From Flavobacterium piscis (GTDB taxonomy: Bacteria > Bacteroidota > Bacteroidia > Flavobacteriales > Flavobacteriaceae), in the NCBI RefSeq assembly GCF_001686925.1, contig NZ_LVEN01000013.1, forward strand, positions 164,255 to 228,254: DNA of 64,000 bases, given 5' to 3'. The notes beneath the pieces are model-generated. The model had not been told where the DNA came from and searched no databases. It saw nothing but the letters and a program-made list of their open reading frames with translations. Numbering within the stretch: the stretch's first letter is position 1; every line of letters starts with the position of its first letter. Positions 54,285 to 63,981 of the stretch are shown one piece after another. Made by a program: the position numbers and the translations under genes.

Positions 54285-55694
54285 ATGAATGTAATCCTTC
54301 AACACGATCTAAATGATCTCGAAAATATACTTAATCACGCAAAACGACAAGGATTAGATTTTTTGAATGACCTTGAAAATATTCCAACCTCAACTAAATA
54401 TACCATCGACCCAACCCGAGATTTAAATGAAAAGGGTTTAGGATCATTAGCAGCTTTGCAAGAATTTAAAGAAAGATTAGCACCATTGATGGTTGCTTCG
54501 TCCGGACCAAGATATTTGGGTTTTGTAACTGGTGGTTCAACTCCGGCTTCGATTGTGGGAGATTGGTTAGCATCAGTTTATGATCAAAATACGCAAGCAA
54601 TAAAAGGGCAAGGTGGAGTTTCGGCTTTAATAGAATTTGAAACCATCAATTTATTGTTGCAGTTATTAGACTTGCCAAAATCATTTTTAGGAGGCTTTGT
54701 AACGGGGGCAACAATGTCAAATTTTACGTGTTTGGGAGTCGCAAGACAATGGTTTGGAGCACAATCAGGCAAAGACTTTGCAAAGACCGGAATAACCGAA
54801 ACCATTCATGTTTTGTCCGCAACGCCACATTCTTCTTCAATAAAAACATTATCAATGTTAGGCATTGGAAGTAATAATTACACAACAATTAAAACCATTG
54901 AGGGTAATCGCGAAGCCATTGATATAATTGATTTAGAAGAAAAAATTAAAGAATTAAACGGAAAACCTTTTATTCTGATTTCGAGTGCAGGAACAGTAAA
55001 TACAGCTGATTTTGATGATTTTGTGGAAATTGCAAAACTTAAAGAAAAATACAATTTTTGGTGGCACATTGATGCTGCTTTTGGTGGTTTTGCCGCGGTT
55101 TCAGAAAAATTTAAACATCTTATAGAAGGATGGGAAGGTGCAGACAGTATTACGATCGACTGTCATAAATGGCTTAATGTTCCTTATGAAAGTGCTTTTT
55201 ATCTAATTAAAGAAAAGCATGTAAATCTTCAAACAGAAACGTTTCAGAATTCGAATGCACCTTATTTAGGAAATCCGTTAGAAAACTTTAATTACCTGAA
55301 TGTATTACCTGAAAATTCACGTCGTTTACGAGCTTTACCAGTTTGGTTTTCTTTAGTCGCGTACGGAAAAGAAGGTTTTCAGGATATTGTAGAAAATAGT
55401 ACGGCATTGGCATTGCATTTTGCAAATGAACTTATCGAAGATGATAATTTCGAGCTTTTGGCACCAATTCGGCTTAATAATGTTTGCTTTACTTTAAAAG
55501 GAGATCATAATCAGGAAAAAGTAAATCAGTTTTTGACCCTTTTGAATGATAAAGGGAAAGTTTTTATGACCCCAACTGTATATCAAAACCGAAAAGGAAT
55601 CAGAGCTTCTTATGTAAATTGGAGAACATCCGAAGCTGATATTAAAATAATAATAAAAGAGTTAAAAGAAACTATTCTGGATTTAGAAATATAG
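54285..55694 (+). CDS. PLP-dependent decarboxylase (group II)
   Basis: The 469-residue enzyme has GGFVTGATMSNFTCL near residue 141, the PLP histidine/aspartate region FWWHIDAAFGGFA near 262 and the Schiff-base lysine in TIDCHKWLNVPYES near 296. This is the glutamate/aromatic/diaminobutyrate decarboxylase fold. The substrate cannot be fixed from sequence. It ends at a good terminator. Confidence 0.87.
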   Translation: MNVILQHDLNDLENILNHAKRQGLDFLNDLENIPTSTKYTIDPTRDLNEKGLGSLAALQEFKERLAPLMVASSGPRYLGFVTGGSTPASIVGDWLASVYDQNTQAIKGQGGVSALIEFETINLLLQLLDLPKSFLGGFVTGATMSNFTCLGVARQWFGAQSGKDFAKTGITETIHVLSATPHSSSIKTLSMLGIGSNNYTTIKTIEGNREAIDIIDLEEKIKELNGKPFILISSAGTVNTADFDDFVEIAKLKEKYNFWWHIDAAFGGFAAVSEKFKHLIEGWEGADSITIDCHKWLNVPYESAFYLIKEKHVNLQTETFQNSNAPYLGNPLENFNYLNVLPENSRRLRALPVWFSLVAYGKEGFQDIVENSTALALHFANELIEDDNFELLAPIRLNNVCFTLKGDHNQEKVNQFLTLLNDKGKVFMTPTVYQNRKGIRASYVNWRTSEADIKIIIKELKETILDLEI

Positions 55695-55711
55695 CTCATT
55701 TTTAATTTTTT

Positions 55712-55746
55712 AAAAGCCCGCTTTACTATTTAAAGCGGGCTTTTTT
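55712..55746 (+). terminator. Intrinsic terminator after decarboxylase
   Basis: AAAAGCCCGCTTTA pairs with TAAAGCGGGCTTTT across a 5-base loop, with T residues following. Confidence 0.85.
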
Positions 55747-55909
55747 ATGTTTTTTATGAAATGAAACTTGGATTTTAACTTTTGAAGTATTAAAATTTAA
55801 GCAAATCTTAAGTTAAAACTAATTATTCATTAAGAAATCTGTCGTTTTTTTATTGATTTGTCTATTTCAAAGTTAATCACTGTATTTATTTAGAATAATT
55901 AAAAATAAC

Positions 55910-55940
55910 TTGCAATTGCTATTTATTGATGTTAATTTTG
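55910..55940 (+). promoter_or_regulatory. Promoter of the Xus-like receptor gene
   Basis: TAATTTTG at 55933-55940 fits TAnnTTTG; TTGC at 55910-55913 is a partial -33 element with 19-base spacing. Confidence 0.5.
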
Positions 55941-55966
55941 TGCCAAATTAATTTCAACATTAGGTA

Positions 55967-58336
55967 ATGAAAATAAATAGAATATTCGTCTTAATCCTGG
56001 TACTGTTAAGTTCAATTCAAGGTTTTTCACAAAATAACAAAACAAAATTAACTGGAATAATTCTAGGAAATGACAGCCAGCCTGTCGAAGGTGTTTCAGT
56101 AGCATTAAAAGGTACCGCTTATTCCACACTAACGAATGAGAAGGGAGAATACGAAATTTTAGCAGAACCGCAGAATTATATTTTATCTATTGCTTACATT
56201 GGATATAAACCAAAGCAAATTAAAATTAATTTAAAAGAAGCAGATCAAACAATTCCAACCGTAACTATTGAAGAAGATATGGCTGCGTTGGATGAAGTTC
56301 AGGTAAAAGGAAAATCAAAAGTGCAGCGAGTTAAAGAAGAGGCATTTAATATTACAGCTGTTGATTTAAAACAGTTGTATAATACTTCTGCTGATTTGAA
56401 TCAGGTTTTAAATAGAACAACTGGTGTTAGGGTTAGAGAAACAGGAGGAATGGGATCTGCTTTCAATTTTTCATTAAATGGCTTTTCAGGAGATCAGGTT
56501 AAGTTTTTTATGGACGGGATTCCGTTAGATAATTATGGACCATCATTTACATTGAACAATATTCCAACTAATATGGCAGAAAGAATTGACGTCTATAAAG
56601 GAGTTGTGCCAATTGAATTAGGAGGAGATGCTTTAGGTGGTGCTGTTAATATTGTTACTAATAAAAGTGTTAGGAGATATATTGATGCTTCTTATAGTTA
56701 TGGATCTTTCAATACTCATAAGGCTGCGGTAAACACACGTTTTACAAGTAAAAATGGTTTTGTAACCAATATTAATGCATTCCTTAATTATTCTGACAAT
56801 AGTTATAAGGTTGAGGCTCAGGTTCCTGATCCTGTTTCTGGGCTTTTTGGTCCGTTAGAAAAACTTAAACATTTTCATGATGGTTATAAACAAGCAACTG
56901 TTATAGCAGAAGTTGGAGTAAAAGATAAAAAATATGCAGATTATTTATTAGTAGGTGTTACAGGAAGTGCCAATAAAAAACAAATACAACAAGGGCCAAC
57001 AATGTTTAGAGTCGTAGGTGATGCTTTTGAAGATAGTCAGAATTTTGTGTCTTCGTTAAAATATAAGAAATCAAATTTGTTTACTAAAGGCTTAACAGCA
57101 ACTTGGGCTGCGTCTTATAATATTGCAGAAGAACGTAAAGTAGATACTTCGTCGAGAAGATTTACCTGGCGAGGAGTGCGAACTGACGTTCCTGCTTACA
57201 GTTCCGCTGGTGAGATTAATACAGTTAAAACTTTAATGGTATATGATGTAAAATCTCTTCAAAGTAATGCTAATCTTAAATATGAACTAAATGAAAATAA
57301 TTCATTTGCTTTAAATTATACTTATGTTGGTTATAAACGAACTGAAGACAATGAATATATAACTACAGACAAGCCAACAAAACCATTTCTAAATAAAAAC
57401 ATCTTAGGTTTTTCATATAGCTTATCAGCACTTGAAAAAAGGCTGTCTTTCACCGCTTTTGGAAAAATGCTCGATTTAAAAGGGGAAGTTATAACAAATC
57501 CTGGTACAACTTCAGAGCAAAAAGTGAATCCTTCTTTTAACAATTTTGGTTATGGTACTGCTGCGGCTTATTTCTTAATTCCTGAGGAGTTTCAGGTTAA
57601 AGCATCTTTTGAACATGCTTATAGAATGCCATCAGCTCTTCAATTATTGGGAGATGGACTTAGAGTAAGTCCAAGTCCGAATCTTCAGCCTGAATCTAGT
57701 GATAACTTTAATTTTGGACTTTCTTATAAAAAAGCTTTTACAGTTCATTCTTTCGGAGTAGAAGGAAATTTCATTTACAGAAGAGCGAATGATTTTATCC
57801 AGGATAGGCAAGATCAAAGTAACCCATCAAAAAGTAAAGCAGTTAACTTTAAAAATATACAGGTAAGCGGATTTGACGGAGTTGTTCATTATGGTTATAA
57901 AGATTGGTTGGTTTTTGATATTAATGCAACTTACCAAAAAACTCTAAATAAAGATGCAACTGTTTCACCTGGGACGAATCAAATTAATTATTTATACAAT
58001 AAGCAATTAGCAAATGTTCCTATTTTTTACGGAAATGCCAATGTTGGATTTAACTTCAAGAAAATCAAATTCGATGATGACTTTCTTACGATTAACTTAT
58101 TGACTAATTATTCAAGCAGTTATTATCTGAGAAACCCAAATCTTGGCGAGACAGGTAAAAAAGAAATTCCAGAGCAACTTTTTTACTCTGCGTCTATTGC
58201 TTACTCACTTAAAAACGGTCGCTATAATATTGCAGTAGAATGCTTTGATATAACAGACGTAAAACTATATGACTATTTTAATGTACAAAAACCTGGAAGG
58301 TCGTTTACATTGAAACTTCGTTATTTCTTTATGTAA
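55967..58336 (+). CDS. TonB-dependent receptor of a Xus-like siderophore locus
   Basis: A 789-residue outer-membrane receptor: signal peptide (to about QGFSQ, residue 22), carboxypeptidase-regulatory-like domain (about 27-110, GNDSQPVEGVSVALKGTAYS), plug (RTTGVRVRETGGMGSAFNFS near 150) and barrel ending in LRYFFM. With the DUF4374 lipoprotein and PepSY membrane protein that follow, it matches my memory of XusABC of Bacteroides, which takes up siderophores made by other bacteria. The gene may therefore serve iron uptake. No Fur-like box was identified. Confidence 0.9.
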   Translation: MKINRIFVLILVLLSSIQGFSQNNKTKLTGIILGNDSQPVEGVSVALKGTAYSTLTNEKGEYEILAEPQNYILSIAYIGYKPKQIKINLKEADQTIPTVTIEEDMAALDEVQVKGKSKVQRVKEEAFNITAVDLKQLYNTSADLNQVLNRTTGVRVRETGGMGSAFNFSLNGFSGDQVKFFMDGIPLDNYGPSFTLNNIPTNMAERIDVYKGVVPIELGGDALGGAVNIVTNKSVRRYIDASYSYGSFNTHKAAVNTRFTSKNGFVTNINAFLNYSDNSYKVEAQVPDPVSGLFGPLEKLKHFHDGYKQATVIAEVGVKDKKYADYLLVGVTGSANKKQIQQGPTMFRVVGDAFEDSQNFVSSLKYKKSNLFTKGLTATWAASYNIAEERKVDTSSRRFTWRGVRTDVPAYSSAGEINTVKTLMVYDVKSLQSNANLKYELNENNSFALNYTYVGYKRTEDNEYITTDKPTKPFLNKNILGFSYSLSALEKRLSFTAFGKMLDLKGEVITNPGTTSEQKVNPSFNNFGYGTAAAYFLIPEEFQVKASFEHAYRMPSALQLLGDGLRVSPSPNLQPESSDNFNFGLSYKKAFTVHSFGVEGNFIYRRANDFIQDRQDQSNPSKSKAVNFKNIQVSGFDGVVHYGYKDWLVFDINATYQKTLNKDATVSPGTNQINYLYNKQLANVPIFYGNANVGFNFKKIKFDDDFLTINLLTNYSSSYYLRNPNLGETGKKEIPEQLFYSASIAYSLKNGRYNIAVECFDITDVKLYDYFNVQKPGRSFTLKLRYFFM

Positions 58337-58410
58337 TAAAAATAAAAATAATATCTCATTCAAAAATCTGTGTTTCTAAGGCAGATGATAATTAACTAAA
58401 TTAAAGTAAT

Positions 58411-59649
58411 ATGAAAACAATTAAAATTAAAAATCTATTAGCTCTTGTGCTAATGTCGGGTACTATATTTTCTTGTAGTAGTGATGATTCTCCTTCAGAT
58501 GATACAATTCCGGGAAGTAAATATGTAATAGGATATCAAACAGATACCTGGAATGAAAATTATATGTGGAGTTTTAATTCGCTAGACGAGTTAATGACAG
58601 GGACAATTGATATGAATGGAAAAGGAATTGAGCAAGGTGGTTCATATATTCCTATTGCAAATACAATGTTTGCATTAGATAGTGAAGCAGAAGGTGCAGC
58701 TCCCTTTTCTTTAAATGCAGCAGGTCAATTAGTAGCCGGAAGTCGTGTTTTTATTGAGTCTCCATATGCTTACGGTGTTACAGATGATAATAAACTATTA
58801 ATAGTTGGTGCTTCATGGGAAGGTACATCTACAGATAATGAACTAATTGTTTACGATCCTGTAAAACAATTTATTACAAGTCGTAAATTTAATAATTTTG
58901 CTACATCTACCGGACGTTTTGACTTCCCAACAGGAGTAACAGTAGTAGGAGATAAAGTATTTGTGTCTGTTTTCAACAGAGATGCAAGTGATGACTGGGA
59001 TATCGATCAAACTAATGCTTATGTAAGAGTTTACGAGTATCCATCATTAAACTTTGTAAAAAGAATAGCAGACCCGCGTACGACAGCAGTTGGAATGTAT
59101 TATACAAATACAGGTATTATTCGTACTGATTCTGGTAACGTATATACTTTTTCATCAAATGCGTTATCAGCTGGTTACGATGTAAACAATGAGGCACATT
59201 CTGGGATTTTACGTATCAACAAAGGTCAGACAGATTTTGATGCTTCTTATTTCTTCGATATTCAGGCAAGTTCACTTAACGGTAAAGTAGTTGCTGCTTA
59301 TCCTATTGGAGGAGAAAAAGCTTATATCATTTATATACCTACAGCAGATGATACAATTTCATGGGGATTCTTAAGACATTATTCATTCAAATTTAAATCA
59401 GCAATCATAGACTTACCATCTAAAAAAATTACTCCGGTTACAGGATTACCTGGACATGCTGGTGATAACTATTTTGGAGTTGGAAGTTTATTCTACGAAG
59501 ATGGTTTTGCTTACAAAGCTTTTGTAACTAATGATGAGGTTCGTGTTTATAAAATCAATCTTGAAACAGGTGCTGCTACAGCTGGTGCAAAAGTAACTGG
59601 TGGAGGAACAGATATTTCTGCTATAACGAAGCTATCGCCAAAACAATAA
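58411..59649 (+). CDS. DUF4374 surface lipoprotein (XusB-like)
   Basis: The 412-residue product begins with a lipoprotein signal: hydrophobic stretch, then IFSCSSDDSPSDD, where Cys21-22 would be lipidated and the acidic residues after it fit the Bacteroidota surface-export signal. The rest is beta-rich with propeller-like repeats, matching DUF4374. In the Xus system the equivalent protein binds ferric siderophore outside the cell. It lies 75 bases after the receptor gene; a terminator-like hairpin follows. Confidence 0.82.
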   Translation: MKTIKIKNLLALVLMSGTIFSCSSDDSPSDDTIPGSKYVIGYQTDTWNENYMWSFNSLDELMTGTIDMNGKGIEQGGSYIPIANTMFALDSEAEGAAPFSLNAAGQLVAGSRVFIESPYAYGVTDDNKLLIVGASWEGTSTDNELIVYDPVKQFITSRKFNNFATSTGRFDFPTGVTVVGDKVFVSVFNRDASDDWDIDQTNAYVRVYEYPSLNFVKRIADPRTTAVGMYYTNTGIIRTDSGNVYTFSSNALSAGYDVNNEAHSGILRINKGQTDFDASYFFDIQASSLNGKVVAAYPIGGEKAYIIYIPTADDTISWGFLRHYSFKFKSAIIDLPSKKITPVTGLPGHAGDNYFGVGSLFYEDGFAYKAFVTNDEVRVYKINLETGAATAGAKVTGGGTDISAITKLSPKQ

Positions 59650-59670
59650 TTACATTTTTTTTAGTAAATA

Positions 59671-59715
59671 ACCATATAATCATTGCTTTTGAGAGTACTG
59701 ATTATATGGTTTTTA
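59671..59715 (+). terminator. Hairpin between DUF4374 and PepSY genes
   Basis: ACCATATAATCA pairs with TGATTATATGGT followed by five T. It may lower expression of the third gene. Confidence 0.7.
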
Positions 59716-59770
59716 TATATAAATGCTTCTTTACGTATTGTCTGACGTAAAATAAATTAAAATTAAAACC

Positions 59771-60937
59771 ATGACTGTTATCAAAAATCAGAATCTTAAA
59801 CCACCCAATAAAGGAAAATCACGGTTTAGTAAAATCAATGCCTGGTTGCATTTATGGCTCGGACTGGCTTCCGGAATAATCGTGTTTATTATGGGAATTA
59901 CTGGTTGTATTTTGGTTTTCGAACAAGAAATCAAAGCCCTGACATCACCCTATTTAAATGTTGAAGCTGAAGGTCAGGAGAAATTATTACCGCCTTCAAA
60001 AATTTACGCTGCTGTTCATAAAGCATTGCCTAATAAAGAAATTCATGGCGTTTGGTATAATGGTTTAGATAAATCAATTAAGGTCGATATCGAGTCGGAT
60101 TCGTTGATTTATGTAAATCCGTATAACGGTAAAATTACCGGAATGGTACATCATGAAGATTTCTTTCATTTTATGGATGAAGGGCATCGTAACCTTTGGT
60201 TAGAGCGGGAAATTGGTTCTCAAATAACAGCCTGGGCAACGGTTGTATTCTTCTTTTTACTGATAAGCGGACTGGTACTTTGGTTTCCGAAAAAATGGAA
60301 TAAAACAACCCGAAACGCTAGTTTTAAAATAAAATGGGATGCCAAATTCAAACGTCTTAATTATGACTTACATAATGTTATGGGATTTTATACATTGATT
60401 TTGGCCATGCTGATCGCTTTTACAGGATTGTTGATGAGTTTTCATTGGTTACGTGAAAGTACCTATTGGATAGCCGGAGGATGGACTGACGAAAAAGACA
60501 AGAAAGAACAAGTTGTTGCAGTAAAAAAAGATACTTTATCACAACAGCAATTGGATAAATTGGCTGGAGCCGATATTATTTGGAAGAAAGTAAGAACAGA
60601 AATTGCGAAGGAAAATAAAGAAGCCGTTATTATTCATTTTCCGGATGAACCTAAAGATGATTTTTACGCCTGTACAGATATGAATAAGGGAGTCTGGAGA
60701 GATTTATATTTTAATTCCAAAACGTTAGAATTACTTCCAAGTTCGCAGGACTACATTGGCGATGCCCGTTTTTCAAAATGGTTAATGCGCTCCAATTATA
60801 GTCTTCATGTTGGTGCAATTGGAGGCATACCAACCAAAATTGTCTATTTTTTAGGCAGCTTGATATGCGCCAGTTTACCTGTTACCGGATTTTATATCTG
60901 GTGGGGAAGAAAGAAAAAACAAAAAACCAAAGCATAA
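59771..60937 (+). CDS. PepSY domain inner-membrane protein (XusC-like, ferric-siderophore reductase type)
   Basis: A 388-residue protein with four probable membrane segments (about residues 35-58, 155-175, 205-228 and 360-380), PepSY-type periplasmic regions between them and conserved histidines (WLHLWLGLASG at 25, VHHEDFFHFMDEGHRNLW near 125, YDLHNVMGFY near 200, YSLHVGAIGG near 345). Such proteins are thought to reduce siderophore-bound iron or to aid its release. It completes the receptor-lipoprotein-PepSY trio. Confidence 0.85.
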   Translation: MTVIKNQNLKPPNKGKSRFSKINAWLHLWLGLASGIIVFIMGITGCILVFEQEIKALTSPYLNVEAEGQEKLLPPSKIYAAVHKALPNKEIHGVWYNGLDKSIKVDIESDSLIYVNPYNGKITGMVHHEDFFHFMDEGHRNLWLEREIGSQITAWATVVFFFLLISGLVLWFPKKWNKTTRNASFKIKWDAKFKRLNYDLHNVMGFYTLILAMLIAFTGLLMSFHWLRESTYWIAGGWTDEKDKKEQVVAVKKDTLSQQQLDKLAGADIIWKKVRTEIAKENKEAVIIHFPDEPKDDFYACTDMNKGVWRDLYFNSKTLELLPSSQDYIGDARFSKWLMRSNYSLHVGAIGGIPTKIVYFLGSLICASLPVTGFYIWWGRKKKQKTKA

Positions 60938-60978
60938 TTAAGTTTTAATTTTATTTACTTTTTTGTTGGTTAGTGCTT

Positions 60979-61021
60979 AAAAGTCTTTTGGTAGAAGTAA
61001 CATTCTTCAAAAGACTTTTTT
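60979..61021 (+). terminator. Intrinsic terminator after PepSY gene
   Basis: AAAAGTCTTTTG pairs with CAAAAGACTTTT across a 17-base loop, followed by a T run. Confidence 0.75.
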
Positions 61022-61063
61022 ATGCGTTTTTAGATATAATAGAAATCTCAAAATCTCTCTCAT

Positions 61064-61136
61064 TGTCAGACTGAGCGAAGTCGAAGTCCCTCAAAGTGAT
61101 TCAGTATACGGGACTTCGACTTCGCTCAGTCTGACA
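61064..61136. repeat. Perfect 27-bp inverted repeat, ACTGAGCGAAGTCGAAG family
   Basis: Arms at 61064-61090 (TGTCAGACTGAGCGAAGTCG and on to TCCC) and 61110-61136 are exact reverse complements around a 19-base spacer. It is the same family as 33047-33106. With the two terminators it fills the 384-base gap. Confidence 0.92.
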
Positions 61137-61246
61137 TTCGTGTAGTATAAAACAGTAAAAATAAACCAGCGTAAATCTGTTTAAACCTGTGTAATCCGTG
61201 TGCCATTTTCGCCAACATTCGCAAGTGATTTATCAACTAAAAACAG

Positions 61247-61277
61247 AAAGAGCCCGCTAACTACAACAGGCTCTTTT
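61247..61277 (-). terminator. Terminator of the minus-strand barrel gene
   Basis: On the minus strand, AAAAGAGCC pairs with GGCTCTTT across a 14-base loop, about 45 bases after the stop. Confidence 0.65.
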
Positions 61278-61321
61278 CCATCAAAAAAAAACAAAAACAA
61301 GGAAACTAAAGATCCAAAATA

Positions 61322-63445
61322 TTAAATTCTATATGTAAAAGCTATTGTTGCAATACGGTTATCCAGGTCATACCTTTTGTTGATACTCGTTTGTGCAATA
61401 ACTGAATTGATGTGGAAATTATTGGTGTTGAAAATATCAGTAACATTCAGTTTGATAGTACCTTTTTTGGCAAGCACTTGTTTCGAAATTCCGATACTGA
61501 AATCAAAGAAAGCATCTCGTTCATATATACCAAGATTTGATTTTGACTGATACTGTGCGTTAGCTTCGGCTTTCCAGCTTTCTGTAATTGTAAAGGAGTT
61601 TTGTACGCTTAAATTCAAGGTAATAATTGGGTCAATTTTGTCTGTATTCACCACATTGCCCATAAATTTATTTTCGAAAATATTAAAAAGCGTATTTACA
61701 GACCACCATTTATAAATTTCGGCTGTATTGGTAATATTGGCTCCGTAATTATACGATTTGTCAACATTAATCTGAGACGTTACTGTTGTGTTATCGGCAG
61801 GATTGTAAACATACACTTCGGTAAAAACATCTTTGGTTTTGCTAAAGTATAATGAAGCCATAAAAGCGCTCTTCCAGGAATAACCAATTTCTGCAGAATG
61901 TGTGATTTCAGGAACCAGATTCGGATTTCCCTGAGAATAGTTAAACGAATCATCATAAAAACGAAACGGATTCAGATCGAACTGGCTTGGTCTGTTGATT
62001 CTTTTACTATATGAAGCATGTATCGAATGATTGCTGGTCAATTCATATTTCATAGAAACACTCGGAAACCATTTTAAATAATCGTCTTTATGTTCTTCAT
62101 TCAACGTTTTTTGTAAAATGTTTATCGCAGTATATTCAGAACGCAAACCTCCCTGAATATTCAGCTTTTCCATCTGATATTTATAGTTAACATAAGCCGC
62201 ATAAATTTGTTCTTTGTATTCAAAATGATTGGTCGAATTAACATCTACAATCCATTGATTGTTTTCGTTGTATTGGTAAACCGATGGGTTGTCATTGTTT
62301 TTTACGCTGGCTTTAAAACCCCACTCGATAGATTGTTTTTCTTTTAATGGATTTGTAAAATCAACTTTTCCGGTAAAAACCTTCAATTGCGACGGAATAA
62401 AACCTCTTCGGTCATTAATGTTATTGGTGCTCAAAGGATCTATATTCGTAGCACTCTGAAACTGATTCGATCTGAATTTCGAAGTTTCATATTCAAAATC
62501 AAAATACATATTTTTTCCTTCGGTATTAAATTTATGAACCCCTGAAAAAGCATACGTATAATCATTCCATTTCTCTTTGCTGTCATTATAGGTCGAGGCA
62601 TCAAATTGTACCTGATCCATAGCGTTAAGCAACGTATTTCTACCGTTGGCCATGTTTTCGTAACGACCTAATTTAGCATCAACATAAACTTCTAAATTCG
62701 TTTTAGGAGAAACTTCATAAGTTGTTCCTATTTTAAAATTGTTCGAAGTCAATGGCTCATCAGTAGTTGAGATTTGATGGTTTTTTGTCGAAATGGTCTG
62801 GCGGGTTGCATCAGTATATTGATTTTGGTCAAATTCTTTACGTTCTTCTTCGCCCCTAAAAGTATAGCTGTAGTTTCCGTAAACACCAAATTTTTCTTTA
62901 TTGTAACTTAAGTTGGCGCCAGAATTGGTTCTGTTTTTTCGGCCTCTTCCATAATTGGTAAAAACAGTTCCTTTAAGTCCGCCCGCATTTGGTTTCTTTA
63001 AAATAATATTGATAATTCCGGCTTTTCCGGTGGCATCATATTTAGAAGAAGGATTGGTAATCACTTCTATTTGTTTGATGTTTGATGAGGTGGTCGATTT
63101 TAAATAATTGGCTAGTTCTTTTTGCGAAAGCTGCGTTAATTTGCCATTTATCATTACACCAACGCCTTGTTGTCCGCGAATCGATAATTCGCCATCCTGA
63201 GACACGACAACACCCGGAGCGCGCGATAAAACATCCAATGCCGTTCCGCCTTCAGAAACAATACTGTTTTCAACATTAAAAATTAGTCGATCTGATTTTT
63301 GAGTATATAGAACTTTCTTTTTTGTAATTACAATTTCATCTAATGCATTGATAGAAGTTTCGACGATACTATCAGTTTCTTTTTCTGTCTGCGAGTAACC
63401 GTAGACCGAAAAAGCGAGCATAAGAGATGTTATAATATTCTTCAT
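61322..63445 (-). CDS. TonB-dependent receptor-like outer-membrane barrel protein
   Basis: A 707-residue outer-membrane protein: signal peptide (MKNIITSLMLAFSVYGYSQ), then a plug domain close to the N-terminus (GGTALDVLSRAPGVVVSQDG, LSIRGQQGVGVMINGKLTQL, IEVITNPSSKYDATGKAGII, about residues 65-150) and a barrel with RINRPSQFDLNPFRFYDDSF near 485. There is no carboxypeptidase-like domain before the plug. This fits the outer-membrane beta-barrel family close to TonB receptors. No substrate clue; it is a single-gene unit. Confidence 0.87.
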   Translation of the reverse strand: MKNIITSLMLAFSVYGYSQTEKETDSIVETSINALDEIVITKKKVLYTQKSDRLIFNVENSIVSEGGTALDVLSRAPGVVVSQDGELSIRGQQGVGVMINGKLTQLSQKELANYLKSTTSSNIKQIEVITNPSSKYDATGKAGIINIILKKPNAGGLKGTVFTNYGRGRKNRTNSGANLSYNKEKFGVYGNYSYTFRGEEERKEFDQNQYTDATRQTISTKNHQISTTDEPLTSNNFKIGTTYEVSPKTNLEVYVDAKLGRYENMANGRNTLLNAMDQVQFDASTYNDSKEKWNDYTYAFSGVHKFNTEGKNMYFDFEYETSKFRSNQFQSATNIDPLSTNNINDRRGFIPSQLKVFTGKVDFTNPLKEKQSIEWGFKASVKNNDNPSVYQYNENNQWIVDVNSTNHFEYKEQIYAAYVNYKYQMEKLNIQGGLRSEYTAINILQKTLNEEHKDDYLKWFPSVSMKYELTSNHSIHASYSKRINRPSQFDLNPFRFYDDSFNYSQGNPNLVPEITHSAEIGYSWKSAFMASLYFSKTKDVFTEVYVYNPADNTTVTSQINVDKSYNYGANITNTAEIYKWWSVNTLFNIFENKFMGNVVNTDKIDPIITLNLSVQNSFTITESWKAEANAQYQSKSNLGIYERDAFFDFSIGISKQVLAKKGTIKLNVTDIFNTNNFHINSVIAQTSINKRYDLDNRIATIAFTYRI

Positions 63446-63774
63446 GATATTTGGATTTGATTTTTTTGGGAGTAAGGCTTTTAATGTGATGCTAGATTTG
63501 TGGGGAGGAGGACTTTATCATTTAAGAAGAAATGCTCAGTCTAAAACGATTTGTTCTAATTTATCAGAAAGTAATTTTAGAAGATAAAAAAAATACTTAG
63601 ATAGTTTCAAAAAATAATATGAAATAAAGCTGAATACAGAGAACATTTTAGTGGTATTTTGAAGTTTCAATGTTCAAATATAATACTATTTATAACAAGT
63701 CTAAATAAAAATAGTTAAAATTTGCCTGTGATATCATAACAAATTGATAATTAGCCTTTCGCGATTTATTAAAA

Positions 63775-63921
63775 ATGGATATAAATACTCTGAAACCAAA
63801 TTTTGACAATAAAGCCAGCATAAGCAAGCCTGCGTTTAAAAAAGTAATCGATCAATTCCAAACCTGTAAAGTGGAAAAAAAATTTACCCAAAGCTCGCGA
63901 GGTTTTGCTATTAGCTTTTAA
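63775..63921 (+). CDS. Possible 48-aa protein or gene fragment
   Basis: An ATG-initiated frame of 48 codons (MDINTLKPNFDNKASISKP at the start, QSSRGFAISF at the end) with codon use like the neighbours. No domain or partner was recognised and no clear promoter is visible. It could be a real small gene, a remnant of a longer gene, or chance. The preceding 330 bases (63446-63774) show only AT-rich DNA. Confidence 0.3.
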   Translation: MDINTLKPNFDNKASISKPAFKKVIDQFQTCKVEKKFTQSSRGFAISF

Positions 63922-63929
63922 AAAGTAAA

Positions 63930-63981
63930 AGTTCGCAATCCCGATAGCTATCGGGATTGGATTAACTTAGCTTTGCGAACT
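63930..63981. repeat. Nested palindrome at the window end
   Basis: AATCCCGATAGCTATCGGGATT (22 bases; 63937-63958) is a perfect palindrome, with outer arms AGTTCGCA/TGCGAACT at 63930 and 63974. It could be a terminator for a minus-strand gene beyond the edge: one minus-strand frame is open from the edge to about 63945. Confidence 0.7.
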
